Of a DNA stretch of 64,000 nt, positions 63,201 to 64,000 are shown one piece after another. The notes under the pieces are model-generated. The model was not told the origin of the DNA, did no database searches, and saw only the letters and a list, made by a program, of their open reading frames with translations. The translations under genes and the position numbers were made by a program. The DNA comes from Xiphydria camelus. Taxonomy: Eukaryota; Arthropoda; Insecta; Hymenoptera; Xiphydriidae. Positions within the stretch are counted from its first letter, which is position 1. Each line of letters opens with the position of its first letter. The stretch is taken from NCBI GenBank assembly GCA_963678675.1, contig OY783196.1, positions 2,234,501 to 2,298,500 on the forward strand, written 5' to 3'.

Positions 63201-63733
63201 CGCGCCGATTGCGGATCGCGCCGAACGCACGGCGAACCGATCGGGAGCGGCGATATAATACGCGAGCATTTCGATCGACGTCTTATCGGCGCGGTGGGGT
63301 AGGTACCCCGAGCGACGCTGGAGTGTCGGTGGATCGTGATCAAGTGGGCCGCCATGGCGAGGACAATACACGGTGCGCCCGGGGACGCGACGATACGCTA
63401 TCGCAACGGTGGTTCGAGCGTATTGCTCTTTTGTCCGAGCACCCGTCGTCGTCGTCGCCGCCGCCGCCGCAACCACTGCCGTGCGCGATACGGGTGCTTC
63501 GAGTGGACCGCGCGGTAGAACCCCGGGGCTCGTCGAGAAGATCGCGACCTACGCGAGCACGTAGTATATCGCTTTTCGCCGCTCGACGTGCCGAGGGGGA
63601 CTCTCCGCGCGTCCCATTCTCGCGCGTTAACCGATCGTTCTTCCGTTGCCCCTCTCCTCGGTCATCGCGCTACACCTATGCGCCGAATTCGCTTCGACCT
63701 TGCCGAAGGAGAAGAAGAATTATTCTCCGCTCT
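60226..63733. other. GC-rich non-coding DNA with simple repeats
   Basis: Simple repeats include GA at about 61569-61587, (TCC)n at about 62139-62161, CT at about 62689-62714, GA at about 62987-63002, CG tracts at 60680 and 61101, and a GTC/GCC run near 63446-63470. An ATG at 63355 in good initiation context opens only 60 codons of low-complexity Arg. No gene supported. Confidence 0.55.
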
Positions 63734-63951
63734 AGGTCCGCAGAGGCCCTCTGAGAGCACACAAAAGGTCAGAACAAGTGAATGTCAAAGAAAGCAACGG
63801 AAAGAGTGAACGGGCGAATAAAAGCTAAAGTAAATAATAGAACGGGCTAGACTAACAAAATCAGGTAAATAAAAGTGCACAATATGCAAGTGATACGGAT
63901 TAAATTAACAAAGTAAAATATGATAACTAAGAAACTAGATAACCAAGGAAG

Positions 63952-63978
<27 letters not shown>
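63734..63978 (-). mobile_element. Third LINE 3' end fragment next to a (GA)n tract
   Basis: CTAGGTCCGCAGAGGCCCTC at 63733 followed by TGAGAGCACAC matches, as the complement, the LINE terminus at 56655-56676. An A-rich body follows and stops at a (GA)n tract at about 63950-63978, the same arrangement as at 60196. Confidence 0.6.
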
Positions 63979-63982
<4 letters not shown>

Positions 63983-64000
63983 CGCGCAGTGCAGCATTGC

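Noticed and set aside
63355..63518. 60-codon frame from an ATG in good initiation context
   Set aside because: It is mostly an Arg run from a GTC/GCC repeat, with no homologous domain.

Overview
This is a eukaryotic nuclear window. Its intron-rich genes with GT-AG splice sites, insect-type protein sequences, short introns, many small inverted-repeat transposons and CpG-rich simple repeats point to an insect. Gene content and sequence style (SLX4 with a BTB domain, lgd, traffic jam, VhaAC39) suit a hymenopteran, perhaps an ant or bee. That placement is an inference, not proven by the sequence. Gene models were built by eye from conserved protein segments plus splice signals and phase checks, and most exon joins close in frame.

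Positions 1-38.8 kb form a compact housekeeping block. In order: GMP reductase (minus, running off the left edge), SLX4 (plus), PGM2 (minus), a STARD10-like START protein (plus), ATP synthase subunit g (plus), a TARBP1-like tRNA 2'-O-methyltransferase (minus), GLE1 (minus), THG1 (plus), V-ATPase subunit d/VhaAC39 (minus) and lgd/CC2D1 (plus). Strands alternate, giving several head-to-head pairs about 0.9-1.1 kb apart and several convergent pairs. Small non-autonomous DNA transposons sit in the gene-free gaps.

Near 39 kb the composition changes sharply to GC- and CpG-rich DNA full of (GA)n, (CT)n, (CG)n and (CCG)n tracts. The only protein-coding gene I can support there is a large Maf transcription factor, traffic jam (47.9-49.7 kb). 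It is flanked by about 9 kb upstream and 14 kb downstream of non-coding DNA, as expected for a developmental regulator. This domain holds AT-rich islands made of transposons: a PIF/Harbinger copy with a second copy nested in its terminal repeat (42.2-43.0 kb), palindromic repeats (43.9-44.6 kb), foldback/MITE elements (45.3, 53.8-54.8 and 59.5 kb), a piggyBac-like TTAA element (56.7 kb), and a 5'-truncated non-LTR retrotransposon (55.6-56.7 kb) with related 3' ends at 59.8, 60.0 and 63.7 kb.

The genes are mostly unrelated housekeeping functions: purine salvage, DNA repair, sugar phosphate metabolism, tRNA modification and maturation, mRNA export, two rotary ATPase subunits and endosomal sorting. 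I see no operon-like or defence system. The most interesting points are three stop-free introns of 3n length, a GC-AG intron, the nested Harbinger pair, the palindrome array and the small ORF in frame just before SLX4.
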